A stretch of DNA of 64,000 bases, from positions 56,564 through 120,563 of the forward strand of contig NZ_CP019069.1 of NCBI RefSeq assembly GCF_001989615.1, read 5' to 3'. Below, in pieces: positions 33,827-42,588 of the stretch. Under the pieces are notes generated by a model that saw nothing but the letters and a program-made list of their open reading frames with translations, did no database searches and was not told the origin of the DNA. A program made the translations under genes and the position numbers. The DNA is from Halorientalis sp. IM1011. Its GTDB lineage: Archaea > Halobacteriota > Halobacteria > Halobacteriales > Haloarculaceae. The stretch's first letter is position 1; each line of letters opens with the position of its first letter.

Positions 33827-34651
33827 ATGAGTTTCCACGCGCGAACGGTCCTGCAGGTCGAGGTACCGGACATGATCTCGTCGACGATCGCCGACGTGGT
33901 CGCGTTCCTCCCCCGACTGATCGGTGCGTTACTGATCCTGCTGATCGGCTGGGCGATCGGGATCGCGATCGGCAAGGTCGTCAGCAAGGTGACCGATAGC
34001 GCCGAACTCGACCAGCTGGTACTCGATACGCCGCTCGGGAGGATGCTGGGGGGAACGGAAAAGGCCGTCTCGCGGGCGTTCGGGGCCACGGCGAAGTGGT
34101 TCGTCGTCGCCCTGTCCGTCCTGGCGGCCGCGGACGTGCTGGCGGTCACGTTGCTCTCGGAGTGGATCCAGACCGCGGTGTCGTACCTCCCCGCGTTCAT
34201 CGGCGGGCTGGCGGTCATCGTCGCCGGGTTCATCGTCGCGGACTTCATCGGCGACGCGATGATGCGAACCCGGGCGGCGACCCAGACGGCGTACACGTCC
34301 TGGTTCGCCACGGGCACCCGGATGTTCCTGTATTTCACCGCGGTCGTGATCGGCCTCGACACGATGGGGATCGACGTGAGTATCCTGTTCGTGTTCGCCC
34401 GTGCGCTGGCCTACGGGCTCGGCGCGGCGATCGCCATCGGCCTGGGCGTCGCGTTCGGGTGGGGCGGCCACCGCTACGTCGCCAACAACATCGACCGCTG
34501 GATGGGACAGGCCTCCAACGGAGCACCGCGCCCGTCCGGCTCACCCGAAGCCGACGGGGGAGCGCGAGACCGGCCCGCTCCCGGCAATCGGGAGCCACCC
34601 GTACCAGACGACCGGGACCCGACCGCGTCGGACGACCGAACGGAGGACTGA
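33827..34651 (+). CDS. MscS-related membrane protein with conserved TM helices, 274 aa
   Basis: Four or more hydrophobic helices follow a short N-terminus (IADVVAFLPRLIGALLILLIG, TAKWFVVALSVLAAADVLAVT, YLPAFIGGLAVIVAGFIVADF and MFLYFTAVVIGLDTM). The pattern matches the family annotated as mechanosensitive ion channel or conserved TM helix. The usual MscS beta domain is not clearly present, so channel activity is uncertain. A Pro/Asp-rich acidic tail follows residue 225. The start at 33827 was chosen because an ATG at 33872 would remove the amphipathic N-terminal segment seen in relatives. It may help resist hypo-osmotic shock. Confidence 0.78.
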   Translation: MSFHARTVLQVEVPDMISSTIADVVAFLPRLIGALLILLIGWAIGIAIGKVVSKVTDSAELDQLVLDTPLGRMLGGTEKAVSRAFGATAKWFVVALSVLAAADVLAVTLLSEWIQTAVSYLPAFIGGLAVIVAGFIVADFIGDAMMRTRAATQTAYTSWFATGTRMFLYFTAVVIGLDTMGIDVSILFVFARALAYGLGAAIAIGLGVAFGWGGHRYVANNIDRWMGQASNGAPRPSGSPEADGGARDRPAPGNREPPVPDDRDPTASDDRTED

Positions 34652-34837
34652 CAACGGAACTCGACAGCCTGCGGGCACCAGCTGGCTGATACGCTGGCTC
34701 GGACCAGCCGGCGTTCGGGCCGTGTCCCCTGTTTCGCCGAGCTTTCCCACCTGTCAACGCGGGCTCAGGAGCGGGTACTGCCGCGTTACCACACGTAATC
34801 AGTGTATAATAAAACGTCCGTCCGTTCTGGACTTCCC

Positions 34838-35509
34838 ATGGGCACGATCGTGGAGGCACAGGTCCCGGCGTCGGAGTTCGCGCTCGGTGACACGGTAGCA
34901 TCGGTTCCGGACGTCTCCTTCGAGCCCGTCCGAACAGTCTCGGCCGGGACGGAGCGACCGTTACCGTTCCTGTGGGCCGCAGCCCCGGAGTTCGACCGCC
35001 TCGACGAGGCGCTGCGTGCCGACGAGAGCACGGCCGACGTACACCGACTGGTCCGTGACGGGAACCACGTCCTCTACGCCGTCCGCTGGCAGTCCCGCGT
35101 CCGCGCGCTCGTCCAGCTCGTCGCCGTCGAGGACGGCACGCTGCTCGACGCCCGACTCCACGACGACACGTGGAAGCTGCGCGTCCTCTTCCCGGAGAAG
35201 GCGGCGATGTCGTCGTTCTACGACACCTGCCGGAACTACGGCCTCGACATCGACGTGAACCGGGTGAACGGCCTCGAAAGCGTCGTCCGGCACGGCGGAA
35301 CGCGACTCTCCCCCGAGCAGTACGAGGCACTCTCCGAGGCGCTGGAAGCTGACTACTACGGCGTCCCGCGGGGTTCGACACTGGTCGAACTGTCCGACCG
35401 CCTCGACGTCTCCCACCAGGCCGTCTCCGAGCGACTCCGGCGGGCCCACCAGTCCCTCATCGAGTCGTCGCTCCACGACGGCCTCACGCCGGACGAGCCA
35501 CACCCCTGA
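34838..35509 (+). CDS. bacterio-opsin-activator-type HTH regulator, 223 aa
   Basis: Residues 1-150 contain a beta-rich sensor-like region (MGTIVEAQVPASEFALGD, VRDGNHVLYAVRWQSRVRALVQL). The C-terminal HTH of the Bat type is seen as LSPEQYEALSEALEADYYGVPRGSTL and SDRLDVSHQAVSERLRRAHQ. Such regulators are abundant in haloarchaea; their effectors are seldom known. It stands in the same strand order after the MscS-like gene. It could control the neighbouring stress-type genes, which is inference. Confidence 0.87.
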   Translation: MGTIVEAQVPASEFALGDTVASVPDVSFEPVRTVSAGTERPLPFLWAAAPEFDRLDEALRADESTADVHRLVRDGNHVLYAVRWQSRVRALVQLVAVEDGTLLDARLHDDTWKLRVLFPEKAAMSSFYDTCRNYGLDIDVNRVNGLESVVRHGGTRLSPEQYEALSEALEADYYGVPRGSTLVELSDRLDVSHQAVSERLRRAHQSLIESSLHDGLTPDEPHP

Positions 35510-35620
35510 CCGGGATCGCCCCCGCCGGGCGACGTCGGAAATCCGGCAGTATTCCGCTGGTCCCGGTAGCGACGGGACCGTGACGGGGCGGCCTCGGCAG
35601 GTACTTCCCAACAGTCCGGC

Positions 35621-36472
35621 TCACCCGAGCCGGTCGCGTCCCTCGGTACCTTCGTAGGCAAGTCCGGCGTTCGGGGGGCGACGGCCGGCGAGGACGACGT
35701 TCGTGACGCCCCCGAGCAGGAAGATCAGCGATGCGAAGTAGAGCCAGGTGATGAGCAGGAGGACGCCGCCGAGGACGCCGTACAGTTCCGCGGTCGAGGA
35801 GAGGGAGATGTACAGTTGAAAGAGCAGTTGCAGGAGCGTCCAGCCGACCACGGTGACGATCACACCGGGCACCGCTTCCAGGGGCTCGATGTCCACGTCC
35901 GGGAAGACGTAGTACACCGGGTAGAAGACGGCCGACAGCGCCGCGATCAGAAAGAGGACGTTGAGAACGCCCAGGAACGGAAGCTGTGGGACCATCGCGA
36001 AGATCAGGCCGGCGAACAACATCGCGAGCGTCGCGCCGGCCATCGCCGAGATCACGATCAGCGCGTCGGTCACCTGCCCCCGGAGCGGGCGGCGGCCCTC
36101 CGTGTCGTACAGCTGTGCGAATGCGGTATCGAGCCGACGGAACAGCGTGGTCGCACCCCACAGCAGCGCCACGAGCCCGAGTACGGAGAGTCCGAGTCGA
36201 CCGCTGGCGCGGGTCAACGCGTCGTAGACCACGTTCTGTCCGGCCGGGGAGAGGTACTGTCGGGTCAGCGACAGTACGACGGCGACGAGGCGATCACCGC
36301 CGAGCCACGAGAGGGCAATTACGATCAGTAACAGGAGCGGGAGCAGGGAGACGAACGCGGAGTACGCCAGACTCCCGGCCATGAAGGGCACGTCACGCTC
36401 GCGAAACTCGGTGACGATCACGCGGACGACGGTGGTCGCCTCGCCGACCCGATCGGGAAGCGCGTTACTCAT
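35621..36472 (-). CDS. YihY/BrkB family membrane protein, 283 aa
   Basis: Six hydrophobic segments are visible, beginning FMAGSLAYSAFVSLLPLLLLIVI and ending ITWLYFASLIFLLGGVTNVV. The AYSAFVSLLPLLLL and YYVFPDVDIEP motifs are typical of the YihY/BrkB family, whose substrate is not firmly known. The start MSNALPDRVG at 36472 was preferred over an in-frame codon 66 bp further upstream, since the extra residues look non-conserved. It faces away from the FAD/Rieske gene at 36655. Confidence 0.85.
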   Translation of the reverse strand: MSNALPDRVGEATTVVRVIVTEFRERDVPFMAGSLAYSAFVSLLPLLLLIVIALSWLGGDRLVAVVLSLTRQYLSPAGQNVVYDALTRASGRLGLSVLGLVALLWGATTLFRRLDTAFAQLYDTEGRRPLRGQVTDALIVISAMAGATLAMLFAGLIFAMVPQLPFLGVLNVLFLIAALSAVFYPVYYVFPDVDIEPLEAVPGVIVTVVGWTLLQLLFQLYISLSSTAELYGVLGGVLLLITWLYFASLIFLLGGVTNVVLAGRRPPNAGLAYEGTEGRDRLG

Positions 36473-36654
36473 CGCGCACACCGCCGTCGGCGTCGTGACT
36501 CGGGCCACATCCGTGCTAGCACGTGGGATGGCAGGCACTTATCAGTCGCGGGGCATCGCCCGGTCGATAGCTCGGTTCCTTGCAGTGGCTGGCCGCGGGT
36601 TTTCCCGTCCGGACGTGGAGCGATCAGTCGCTGCTCCGCGCAGCCGTGATTCCC

Positions 36655-38274
36655 ATGCACCCCGAGGAGACCCGACCGAAAGGCGGCGACACGACCGATA
36701 ACGGCGACGGCGTCACCGACGGCGGCGACGGCCACCGTTCGCTGTGGCTGGCCGAGGAGTCCGAGACCCAGTACGGCCCGCTGACCGACGACCTGACCGT
36801 CGACACCGTCGTCGTCGGCGGGGGAATCGTCGGTATCACGACGGCCTACCACCTCGCGACCGCCGGGCAGTCCGTAGCGCTGCTCGAACGCGACCGCCTG
36901 CTCGGCGGGACGACCGGCCACACGACGGCGAAACTCACCTCGCTGCACGGCCTGCGGTACGCCGACCTGCTCGAACGCCGGGGAGAGACCCGGGCCAGGG
37001 AGTACGCCGAGGCGAACGAGGCCGCCATCGACCGCGTCGAGCGACTGGTCGACGACCTCGGCGTCGACTGTGAGTTCGAACGCACCGAGGCGTACACCTA
37101 CGTGACGGACCGGGATCGGGTGTCCCGTGTACGGGAGGAAGTCCGGGCCGCGGAGCGACTCGACCTCCCCGCGTCGCTCGCCGAGACGACCGATCTCCCG
37201 TTCGAGATCGCGGGCGCGGTCCGGTTCGACTCGCAGGCGCGGTTCGATCCCGCGACCTACCTGCAGGAGCTCGCGGCCGCGACGGCAGATTCGGGTGGCC
37301 GGCTCTTCGAGCGGACGACGGCGACGGGCGTCTCGGGCGGGTCGCCCTGTCGCGTCGAGACCGACCGGGGGACGATCACGGCCGACGCCGTCGCGGTCGC
37401 GACGAACTTCCCGATCACGGACCACGCGGGGTACTTCGCACGGATGACGCCCAAACGGTCGTACGTCCTCGCCGTTCGCCTGCGGGACGAACCGCCGGAG
37501 GGGCTGTACTACGATCCGACGGAGCCGTACTTCTCCGTCCGGCCGCGGCCGGGCGACCGCGACTCGCTGGCGCTGATCGGCGGGCAGAACCACCGCACTG
37601 GACACGGCGGCAGTACCGCGGCCCGCTACCGCCGACTCGAATCCCAGGCGCGCGACCGGTTCGACGTCGAGGCCGTCGAGTACCGCTGGTCGACCCAGGA
37701 CTTCCGGACGTTCGACGACGTGCCGTTCGTGGGGACACTCCCGGTGTTCGACGAGGGCGTGTACGTCGCGACGGGGTTCGGTGGCTGGGGGATGACCAAC
37801 GGCACCGCGGCGGCACGGCAGCTCGCGGACCGCATCCTCGGTCGCGATCCGGAGTGGAGCCGCGTGTTCCGACCGACGCGAGTCACGCTCGGCGTCGGAC
37901 CGTTCGTCTCCCACAACGCTCAGGCCGCTCGGCATCTCCTCTCCGGGCGGTTCGGGCAACGGACGACGCCGCCCGCGGCCGCGCTCGATCCCGGCGAGGC
38001 GGGCGTCTTCCGCCGCGACGGGGAACAGGTCGCCGCCTACCGCGACGCGGACGGGCGACTGTACACCCGGTCGGCGGTGTGTCCCCACCTGGGCTGTCTC
38101 GTCGAGTGGAACGACGGCGAGCGCTCCTGGGACTGCCCGTGTCACGGCTCCCGGTTCGACGTGGACGGGACCGTCCTCGACGCGCCCGCGGTCCAGGAAC
38201 TGGAACCGGTCGACGTTCGACCCACCCGGACGGAGCGCGACCGGCGACCGTCGGCCCCGTCGGAGGAAGATTGA
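36655..38274 (+). CDS. FAD-dependent (DAO-type) oxidoreductase with C-terminal Rieske domain, 539 aa
   Basis: The N-terminal FAD domain has VDTVVVGGGIVGITTAYHLA (the GxGxxG dinucleotide motif), LLGGTTGHTTAKLTSLHGL and the late YVATGFGGWGMTNGTAAA typical of the glycine oxidase-type family. The last 80 residues form a Rieske [2Fe-2S] domain (CPHLGCLVEWN, CPCHGSRFD), with the Cys-His pairs intact. The fusion is a known architecture, but the substrate of this branch is not established. The start MHPEETRP at 36655 excludes an Arg-rich upstream run. It may act in a redox or detoxification step; no partner gene adjoins it. Confidence 0.9.
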   Translation: MHPEETRPKGGDTTDNGDGVTDGGDGHRSLWLAEESETQYGPLTDDLTVDTVVVGGGIVGITTAYHLATAGQSVALLERDRLLGGTTGHTTAKLTSLHGLRYADLLERRGETRAREYAEANEAAIDRVERLVDDLGVDCEFERTEAYTYVTDRDRVSRVREEVRAAERLDLPASLAETTDLPFEIAGAVRFDSQARFDPATYLQELAAATADSGGRLFERTTATGVSGGSPCRVETDRGTITADAVAVATNFPITDHAGYFARMTPKRSYVLAVRLRDEPPEGLYYDPTEPYFSVRPRPGDRDSLALIGGQNHRTGHGGSTAARYRRLESQARDRFDVEAVEYRWSTQDFRTFDDVPFVGTLPVFDEGVYVATGFGGWGMTNGTAAARQLADRILGRDPEWSRVFRPTRVTLGVGPFVSHNAQAARHLLSGRFGQRTTPPAAALDPGEAGVFRRDGEQVAAYRDADGRLYTRSAVCPHLGCLVEWNDGERSWDCPCHGSRFDVDGTVLDAPAVQELEPVDVRPTRTERDRRPSAPSEED

Positions 38275-38346
38275 GGAGGCGGGCCGCCGGCCGTCACGGA
38301 GGCCCGGACTGCGACTGAGATACTGGTATCGGGTCGGCGACGGACC

Positions 38347-39219
38347 TCAGCGTTGCTGCTGGAAGCTCCCGCCGGTCTGCTCCTGTTGACCCTGTTGCTG
38401 GCCTCGCTGTTTGTACTGGAGGCCGCCCCGTGACTGCTCGGATTCCTGCTGGCCCTGCTGGGGCTGCTGTTGCTGACGCTGCTGGGGTCGTTGCTGTTGT
38501 TGATCCTGCTGGGGCTGCTGTTGCTGGCCCTGCTGGGGCCGTTGCTGGCTCATCGGGGACTGTTGCTGACCTCTCTGTGGCTGTTGTTGCCCCATCCGAG
38601 ATTGCTGTCCCTGCTGGCGGCCCTGAATCTGTGGCTGTTGCTGTTGCCCCATCTGAGACGGCTGTTGTCGACCCATCCGGGACTGTTGTCCCTGCTGTGG
38701 CTGCTGTTGTCTCATCTGGGGTCGCTGTTGACTCATCTGTGGCTGCTGTTGGCCTATCTGTGACTGTTGCCGGCCGATCTGTGGTTGCTGTTCCCGCTGG
38801 AACTGTTGCTGGCCCCCTCGCTGGCGGGACTGGGCCTGCTGTCCCTGCTGGGTGCCCTGTCCCCGGATTTCGCCGCCGAACTGCTCGCTCTGGCCCCGCT
38901 GTGGCATCTGCTGGGACTGTTTTTTCTGGCCGGACTCCTGCTGGGACTGCTGTGGTTGCATGCCAGCCTGGGACTGCTGAGAGTGCTGTCCCTGTGCCAG
39001 CCCGATCTGCTGTCGAAACTGTCGTTTGCCCTGCTCGCCCTGCTGGTCGTGCTGCTGGGGTTGTTGCTCGATCTGCCCCTGCTGTCGTCCCTGTTGGCGC
39101 TGCTGTTGCTGGCGTCCCTGCTGGCCGCCCTGTTGCTGTCTCTGCCCTTTCTGGCCCTGATTCTGCTGGCCCTGGCCCTGCTGATACTGTTCGGTCTGGT
39201 ATGGATTTTGCTGGTTCAT
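38347..39219 (-). CDS. extremely Gln-rich low-complexity protein, 290 aa
   Basis: By my count 140 of 290 residues are Gln (about 48 percent), with Gly, Arg, Ser, Pro and Met filling the rest, and only about a dozen acidic residues. That is the reverse of the acidic haloarchaeal norm. Recurrent units include RQQPQM-, GQQQPQ- and MGQQQ-type segments (SRMGQQQPQRGQQQ). No globular domain or membrane segment is visible, so it is expected to be disordered and possibly prion-like or condensate-forming. The other strand also stays open because of the repetitive codons, but encodes a Leu/Val-rich sequence without features. Homologs would decide. I judge this frame real because three neighbours carry similar Gln-rich tails. 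Confidence 0.72.
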   Translation of the reverse strand: MNQQNPYQTEQYQQGQGQQNQGQKGQRQQQGGQQGRQQQQRQQGRQQGQIEQQPQQHDQQGEQGKRQFRQQIGLAQGQHSQQSQAGMQPQQSQQESGQKKQSQQMPQRGQSEQFGGEIRGQGTQQGQQAQSRQRGGQQQFQREQQPQIGRQQSQIGQQQPQMSQQRPQMRQQQPQQGQQSRMGRQQPSQMGQQQQPQIQGRQQGQQSRMGQQQPQRGQQQSPMSQQRPQQGQQQQPQQDQQQQRPQQRQQQQPQQGQQESEQSRGGLQYKQRGQQQGQQEQTGGSFQQQR

Positions 39220-39405
39220 GGGTTCGTCTGTGGCTGCTGTCAGCTGTGTATCGGCTCCCGTTCCGGGTGAGGAAGCGGTCCCGGGACGGCGTTACCGGAG
39301 TCCGTCGCTACCCCGTCGGTGGCTGCCACCGCGCCGCCATTAACCGTTTCGTCGGTTCCGGGTTCTAAGGCGACGTTACTCCGTTTCGTCGGGAGTTGGG
39401 GCCGG

Positions 39406-39921
39406 CTAGAACCCCTGTGTCATGCCGCCGGAGGCGCCACCGGACTGCATTCCGCCGCCTCCCATTCCGCCACCACCCATTCCGCCGCCGGCTCCCTGCG
39501 TCGTGCCCATCCCCTGCTGGATCTCCTGCATCGTCTGCCCGAGAACCTGCGCGCACTCCTGACAGTGGCTGCGGTCGTGCTGCCCGCACTCCTTCGCACA
39601 GGCCTGGGCGGCCTGCTGGAAGGTCTGAAGGATCGATCCGGCGAACCGAGAGTTCTTCGGGAGCAGAGCGATGGCCGCCTCGCCGATCTCCGTCACGTCC
39701 TCACAGAGCCGGATGCACTCCACCATCTGCGGATTGCTCTCCTGAATGCACTGGTCCGCACACCAGCCACACACGTCGATAGCGCGTGCGATGCTTTCGG
39801 CGAGTTGCTGGGGCTGGCCGGGCTGTTGCTGGGAGCCGCCCTGGGACATCCAGCCCTGTGTCTGTCCGTACTGCTGTCCGCCCTGTGTGCCTGTCGACTG
39901 CTGGAACTGGCCCTGGGTCAT
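39406..39921 (-). CDS. Csp/DUF326-type four-helix copper-binding protein with Gln-rich N-terminus, 171 aa
   Basis: The start MTQGQFQQSTGTQGG at 39921 begins a Gln/Gly-rich segment of about 45 residues. Next come Cys-rich helices of the DUF326 type: AIDVCGWCADQCIQESNP, VECIRLCEDV, QACAKECGQHDRSHCQECAQ. Such four-helix bundles store Cu(I) through Cys residues. A Gly/Met-rich C-terminal tail follows (GGGMGGGGMGGGGM), which could also bind copper. A role in copper storage is inferred from family resemblance. It is the fourth Gln-rich protein in this cluster. Confidence 0.82.
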   Translation of the reverse strand: MTQGQFQQSTGTQGGQQYGQTQGWMSQGGSQQQPGQPQQLAESIARAIDVCGWCADQCIQESNPQMVECIRLCEDVTEIGEAAIALLPKNSRFAGSILQTFQQAAQACAKECGQHDRSHCQECAQVLGQTMQEIQQGMGTTQGAGGGMGGGGMGGGGMQSGGASGGMTQGF

Positions 39922-40010
39922 GATCTGACGGGCGAAGACGCCCAGCGGGAGTTTCACTACCCGGTCAATAGGTATATCTCGGTTATCGCCAGTAACGGCG
40001 GCGTATCTGC

Positions 40011-40370
40011 TCACACCCCCGGAACGCCGGCCGCGTCGAACGTCGTCACCCCGAGGGCAGCGAGGATGGCGACGACCACGAGCGAGGCGATCCAGGCGAT
40101 CAGTGCGATCCCGATGGCCTTGAGCCAGCCGCCGGGGTACCGGTAGTTGATGACGGCGATGTACGCGATCAGCGCGACGAGTGGGCCGAGCAGGGGAATC
40201 CAGCCGATAAACAGCGCGACGAATGTCCAGACGATCGCCCCGATCAGTGCCGTGACGAGCGCGTAGGTGTAGTCGTCGGTGTTGGTGATCACCCGCGCCC
40301 CGACGTAGATGCCGAGCGCGCCGATGAGGAGGCTCACCACGAACACGATGATGGAGTCGATGACGGCCAT
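40011..40370 (-). CDS. four-helix membrane protein, 119 aa
   Basis: Three to four hydrophobic helices (IDSIIVFVVSLLIGALGIYVG, ALVTALIGAIVWTFVALFIGW, LLGPLVALIAYIAVIN, IGIALIAWIASLVVVAIL) with a conserved ending FDAAGVPGV. The protein at 61329-61687 is a clear paralog (VDSLVVFLVSLLIGALGIHVG ... FDAFGVPG). No function is known. The ATG at 40370 is the first that keeps the conserved N-terminus. Confidence 0.75.
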   Translation of the reverse strand: MAVIDSIIVFVVSLLIGALGIYVGARVITNTDDYTYALVTALIGAIVWTFVALFIGWIPLLGPLVALIAYIAVINYRYPGGWLKAIGIALIAWIASLVVVAILAALGVTTFDAAGVPGV

Positions 40371-40450
40371 GCCGCCACTCACCCACCACGTACCGTTGTT
40401 ATTGGGAGGTTTCCCGAATCGACGGCTCGACGGGCGAAACCCCGGACGCG

Positions 40451-41548
40451 TCAGGGTTCGACCCATCCACCGTCGGCAGCTGCGCGCTGGACGGCGTCGA
40501 GCAGTCGCTGGACCGCCAGCCCCGCCTCGAAGTCGGGGTCGTACGGGTCGTCGGCCGCGATCGCGCGCAAGAACTCGTAGTTCTCGTGGACCACCGCGTG
40601 CTCCCAGCCGAGGACGTGCCCCGGCGGCCACCAGTGGTCCGCGTAGGGATCGTCGGCCTCGGTGACGAGCTCCCGCTCGAATCCGCGACTGTCGGGCCAT
40701 CGGACGAGGAGTTCGTTGGGGCGTTCGAGCGACCAGCGCAGCGCGCCCTCGGTCCCGTCGAGTTCGATCCGGTGGTCGTTCTTCCGCCCGGGCGCGACCC
40801 GAGAGACCTCGACGGTTCCCGTCGCGCCGTTCTCGAAGGCCAGCTGCGCGGTGGTGGCGTCGTCGACGGTGACCGACTGCGTGCCGTCGCCCTCGGGATC
40901 GGGCCGTTCGTCGACGAACGTTCGGGTGTGACCGCTGACCCGGGTCACGTCGCCGACGAAGTAGCGCGCGAGGTCGAGCGTGTGCGCGCCGAGGTCGCCC
41001 AGCGCGCCGCTGCCGGCGAGGTCGGCGTCCAGCCGCCAGGACCACGGGGCCGTCGGGTCGACGAGCCAGTCCTGGAGATAGCGGCCGCGGAACGCACGGA
41101 TCTCGCCGAGTTTCCCGGCCTCGACGAGTCGCTTCGCGCGCGCGACCGCGGGCAGAAACCGGTAGTTGAACGCGACGGCGGCGGTGGCGTCGCTCTCGCG
41201 CGCGGCGGTCGCCATCCGTTCCGCGTCGTCGAGGCTGTCCGCGAGCGGTTTCTCACAGAGGACGTGGACGCCGGCGTCGAGCGCCTCGATCGCCGGTTCG
41301 GCGTGCAGGAAGTTCGGGGCGAGGTTGTAGAACACGTCCACGTCGTCGATGGCGTCGCGCCAGCCGGTCGCGGTCTCGGTGAATCCGAGCCGGTCGGCGG
41401 CGTCGTCGAGGGCCGCCTCGTCGCGTCCGATCAGGATCCGCCGTTCGGTCTCGGGGGTATCGGGGAAGAACATCGGGAGCCGCGCGAGGGCGTTGGCGTG
41501 GGCCCGGCCCATGAACCGGTAGCCGAGGAAGCCGATCCGGAGCGTCAC
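40451..41548 (-). CDS. Gfo/Idh/MocA family oxidoreductase, 365 aa
   Basis: NAD(P)-dependent sugar oxidoreductase with an N-terminal Rossmann fold (VTLRIGFLGYRFMGRAHANA) and the family motif GVHVLCEKPLADS with the catalytic Lys. The GTG start at 41548 overlaps the stop of the upstream isomerase gene by 4 bp, so the pair forms an operon. The C-terminal part (DHWWPPGHVLGWEHAVVHENYEF) suggests an inositol- or sugar-dehydrogenase-like member. The substrate is unknown. Other Gfo/Idh copies in the window lie at 42956, 51460 and 60248. Confidence 0.88.
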   Translation of the reverse strand: MTLRIGFLGYRFMGRAHANALARLPMFFPDTPETERRILIGRDEAALDDAADRLGFTETATGWRDAIDDVDVFYNLAPNFLHAEPAIEALDAGVHVLCEKPLADSLDDAERMATAARESDATAAVAFNYRFLPAVARAKRLVEAGKLGEIRAFRGRYLQDWLVDPTAPWSWRLDADLAGSGALGDLGAHTLDLARYFVGDVTRVSGHTRTFVDERPDPEGDGTQSVTVDDATTAQLAFENGATGTVEVSRVAPGRKNDHRIELDGTEGALRWSLERPNELLVRWPDSRGFERELVTEADDPYADHWWPPGHVLGWEHAVVHENYEFLRAIAADDPYDPDFEAGLAVQRLLDAVQRAAADGGWVEP

Positions 41549-42510
41549 GCCCAGAACGCCTCCCCGGGTTCGGATTCCAGCAGGACCCGGTCCAGTAGCT
41601 CGACGGCCTTCTCGAGGCCTTCCTGCGGGCTCGTCAGGGCGTCCTCGTGTTCGATGCTCACCGCGCCGTCGTAGCCCACCAGACGCAGGGCGGTGACGAT
41701 GCGTTTCCAGTGTTGCTCGCCGTGGCCGTACCCCACCGTTCGGAACAGCCACGACCGCTCGGCGGGCCGGTCGTAGGCCGTCGTGTCGAGGACCCCGCGG
41801 GTTCGCTGCCGGGACTCGTACAGTTCCGTGTCTTTGGCGTGGACGTGGTGGATCGCGTCGCGCTCGCCGAGCCAGCGGATCGTCGCGACCGGATCGATCC
41901 CCTGCCAGTAGAGGTGCGAGGGGTCGACGTTCGCACCGACCCGTTCGTTGGTCGCGTCGCGGAGGCGAGCGAGGGCGTGGGGTTCGTGGGCGAGTGTATT
42001 CGGGTGCATCTCGATGGCTACGTCGACGCCGTGTTCGGCCGCGAGGGCGGCCACGTCGGTCCAGTACTCGGTGGCGCGGTCCCACTGGTACGCGAGGGCG
42101 TCGGCGTGTTCGGGCGGCCAGGGGGCCGTGATCCAGTTCGGCGTCACGTCCTCGGGGCTGCCACCGGGGAGTCCGGAAAAGCAGGTGACGGCGGCCACGT
42201 CGAGTGCGTCGGCGAGGCGGATCGCCCGGCGGAGTTCGCGGTCGGCCCGGTCGGCACGGTCGTCGTCGGGGTGGAGCGGGTTGTTGTGCGTCGCGAGCGC
42301 GCTGATCGACAGGTCCCGGTCGTCGAGAGTCGTGTCGAGGGTCGCTCGTTCGTCCGGGTCTTCCAGCAACGTGTCGGGGTCGAGGTGGTCACTCCCGGGG
42401 AAGCCGCCACAGCCCAGTTCCACGGCGTCGACGCCCAGGTCGGCGAGGTAATCGAGTGTGTCCTCCAGGGGGCGCTCCCCGAGGGGGACGGTCAGGACAC
42501 CGAGGTCCAT
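41545..42510 (-). CDS. sugar phosphate isomerase/epimerase-like TIM-barrel protein, 321 aa
   Basis: A xylose-isomerase-type barrel: MDLGVLTVPLGERPLEDTLDYL, the metal-site Glu/His/Asp patterns GVDVAIEMHPNTLAHEPHAL and VGANVDPSHLYWQG, plus HHVHAKDTELYE. Proteins of this group act in inositol or sugar catabolism, usually with a Gfo/Idh dehydrogenase partner. The two genes overlap by 4 bp and are expressed together. I infer a carbohydrate catabolic or remodelling pathway. Confidence 0.88.
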   Translation of the reverse strand: MDLGVLTVPLGERPLEDTLDYLADLGVDAVELGCGGFPGSDHLDPDTLLEDPDERATLDTTLDDRDLSISALATHNNPLHPDDDRADRADRELRRAIRLADALDVAAVTCFSGLPGGSPEDVTPNWITAPWPPEHADALAYQWDRATEYWTDVAALAAEHGVDVAIEMHPNTLAHEPHALARLRDATNERVGANVDPSHLYWQGIDPVATIRWLGERDAIHHVHAKDTELYESRQRTRGVLDTTAYDRPAERSWLFRTVGYGHGEQHWKRIVTALRLVGYDGAVSIEHEDALTSPQEGLEKAVELLDRVLLESEPGEAFWA

Positions 42511-42588
42511 ACCTGTCGTTCCACGCGCGGCCGGTAATAGTTCACCCCGGCGTGGGAGTCTCCTCGGGTGGCGCGCTCGGGACTCCCC

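Noticed and set aside
38430..39368. Val/Ala/Leu-rich plus-strand frame opposite the Gln-rich gene
   Set aside because: Complement of CAG-rich codons inevitably gives CTG-type open frames; it shows no family features. The minus-strand Gln-rich frame shares its style with three neighbours.
29449..42510. Gas vesicle gene cluster
   Set aside because: Small proteins and helical segments raised the idea, but no GvpA-like conserved short hydrophobic protein or other gvp gene is present.
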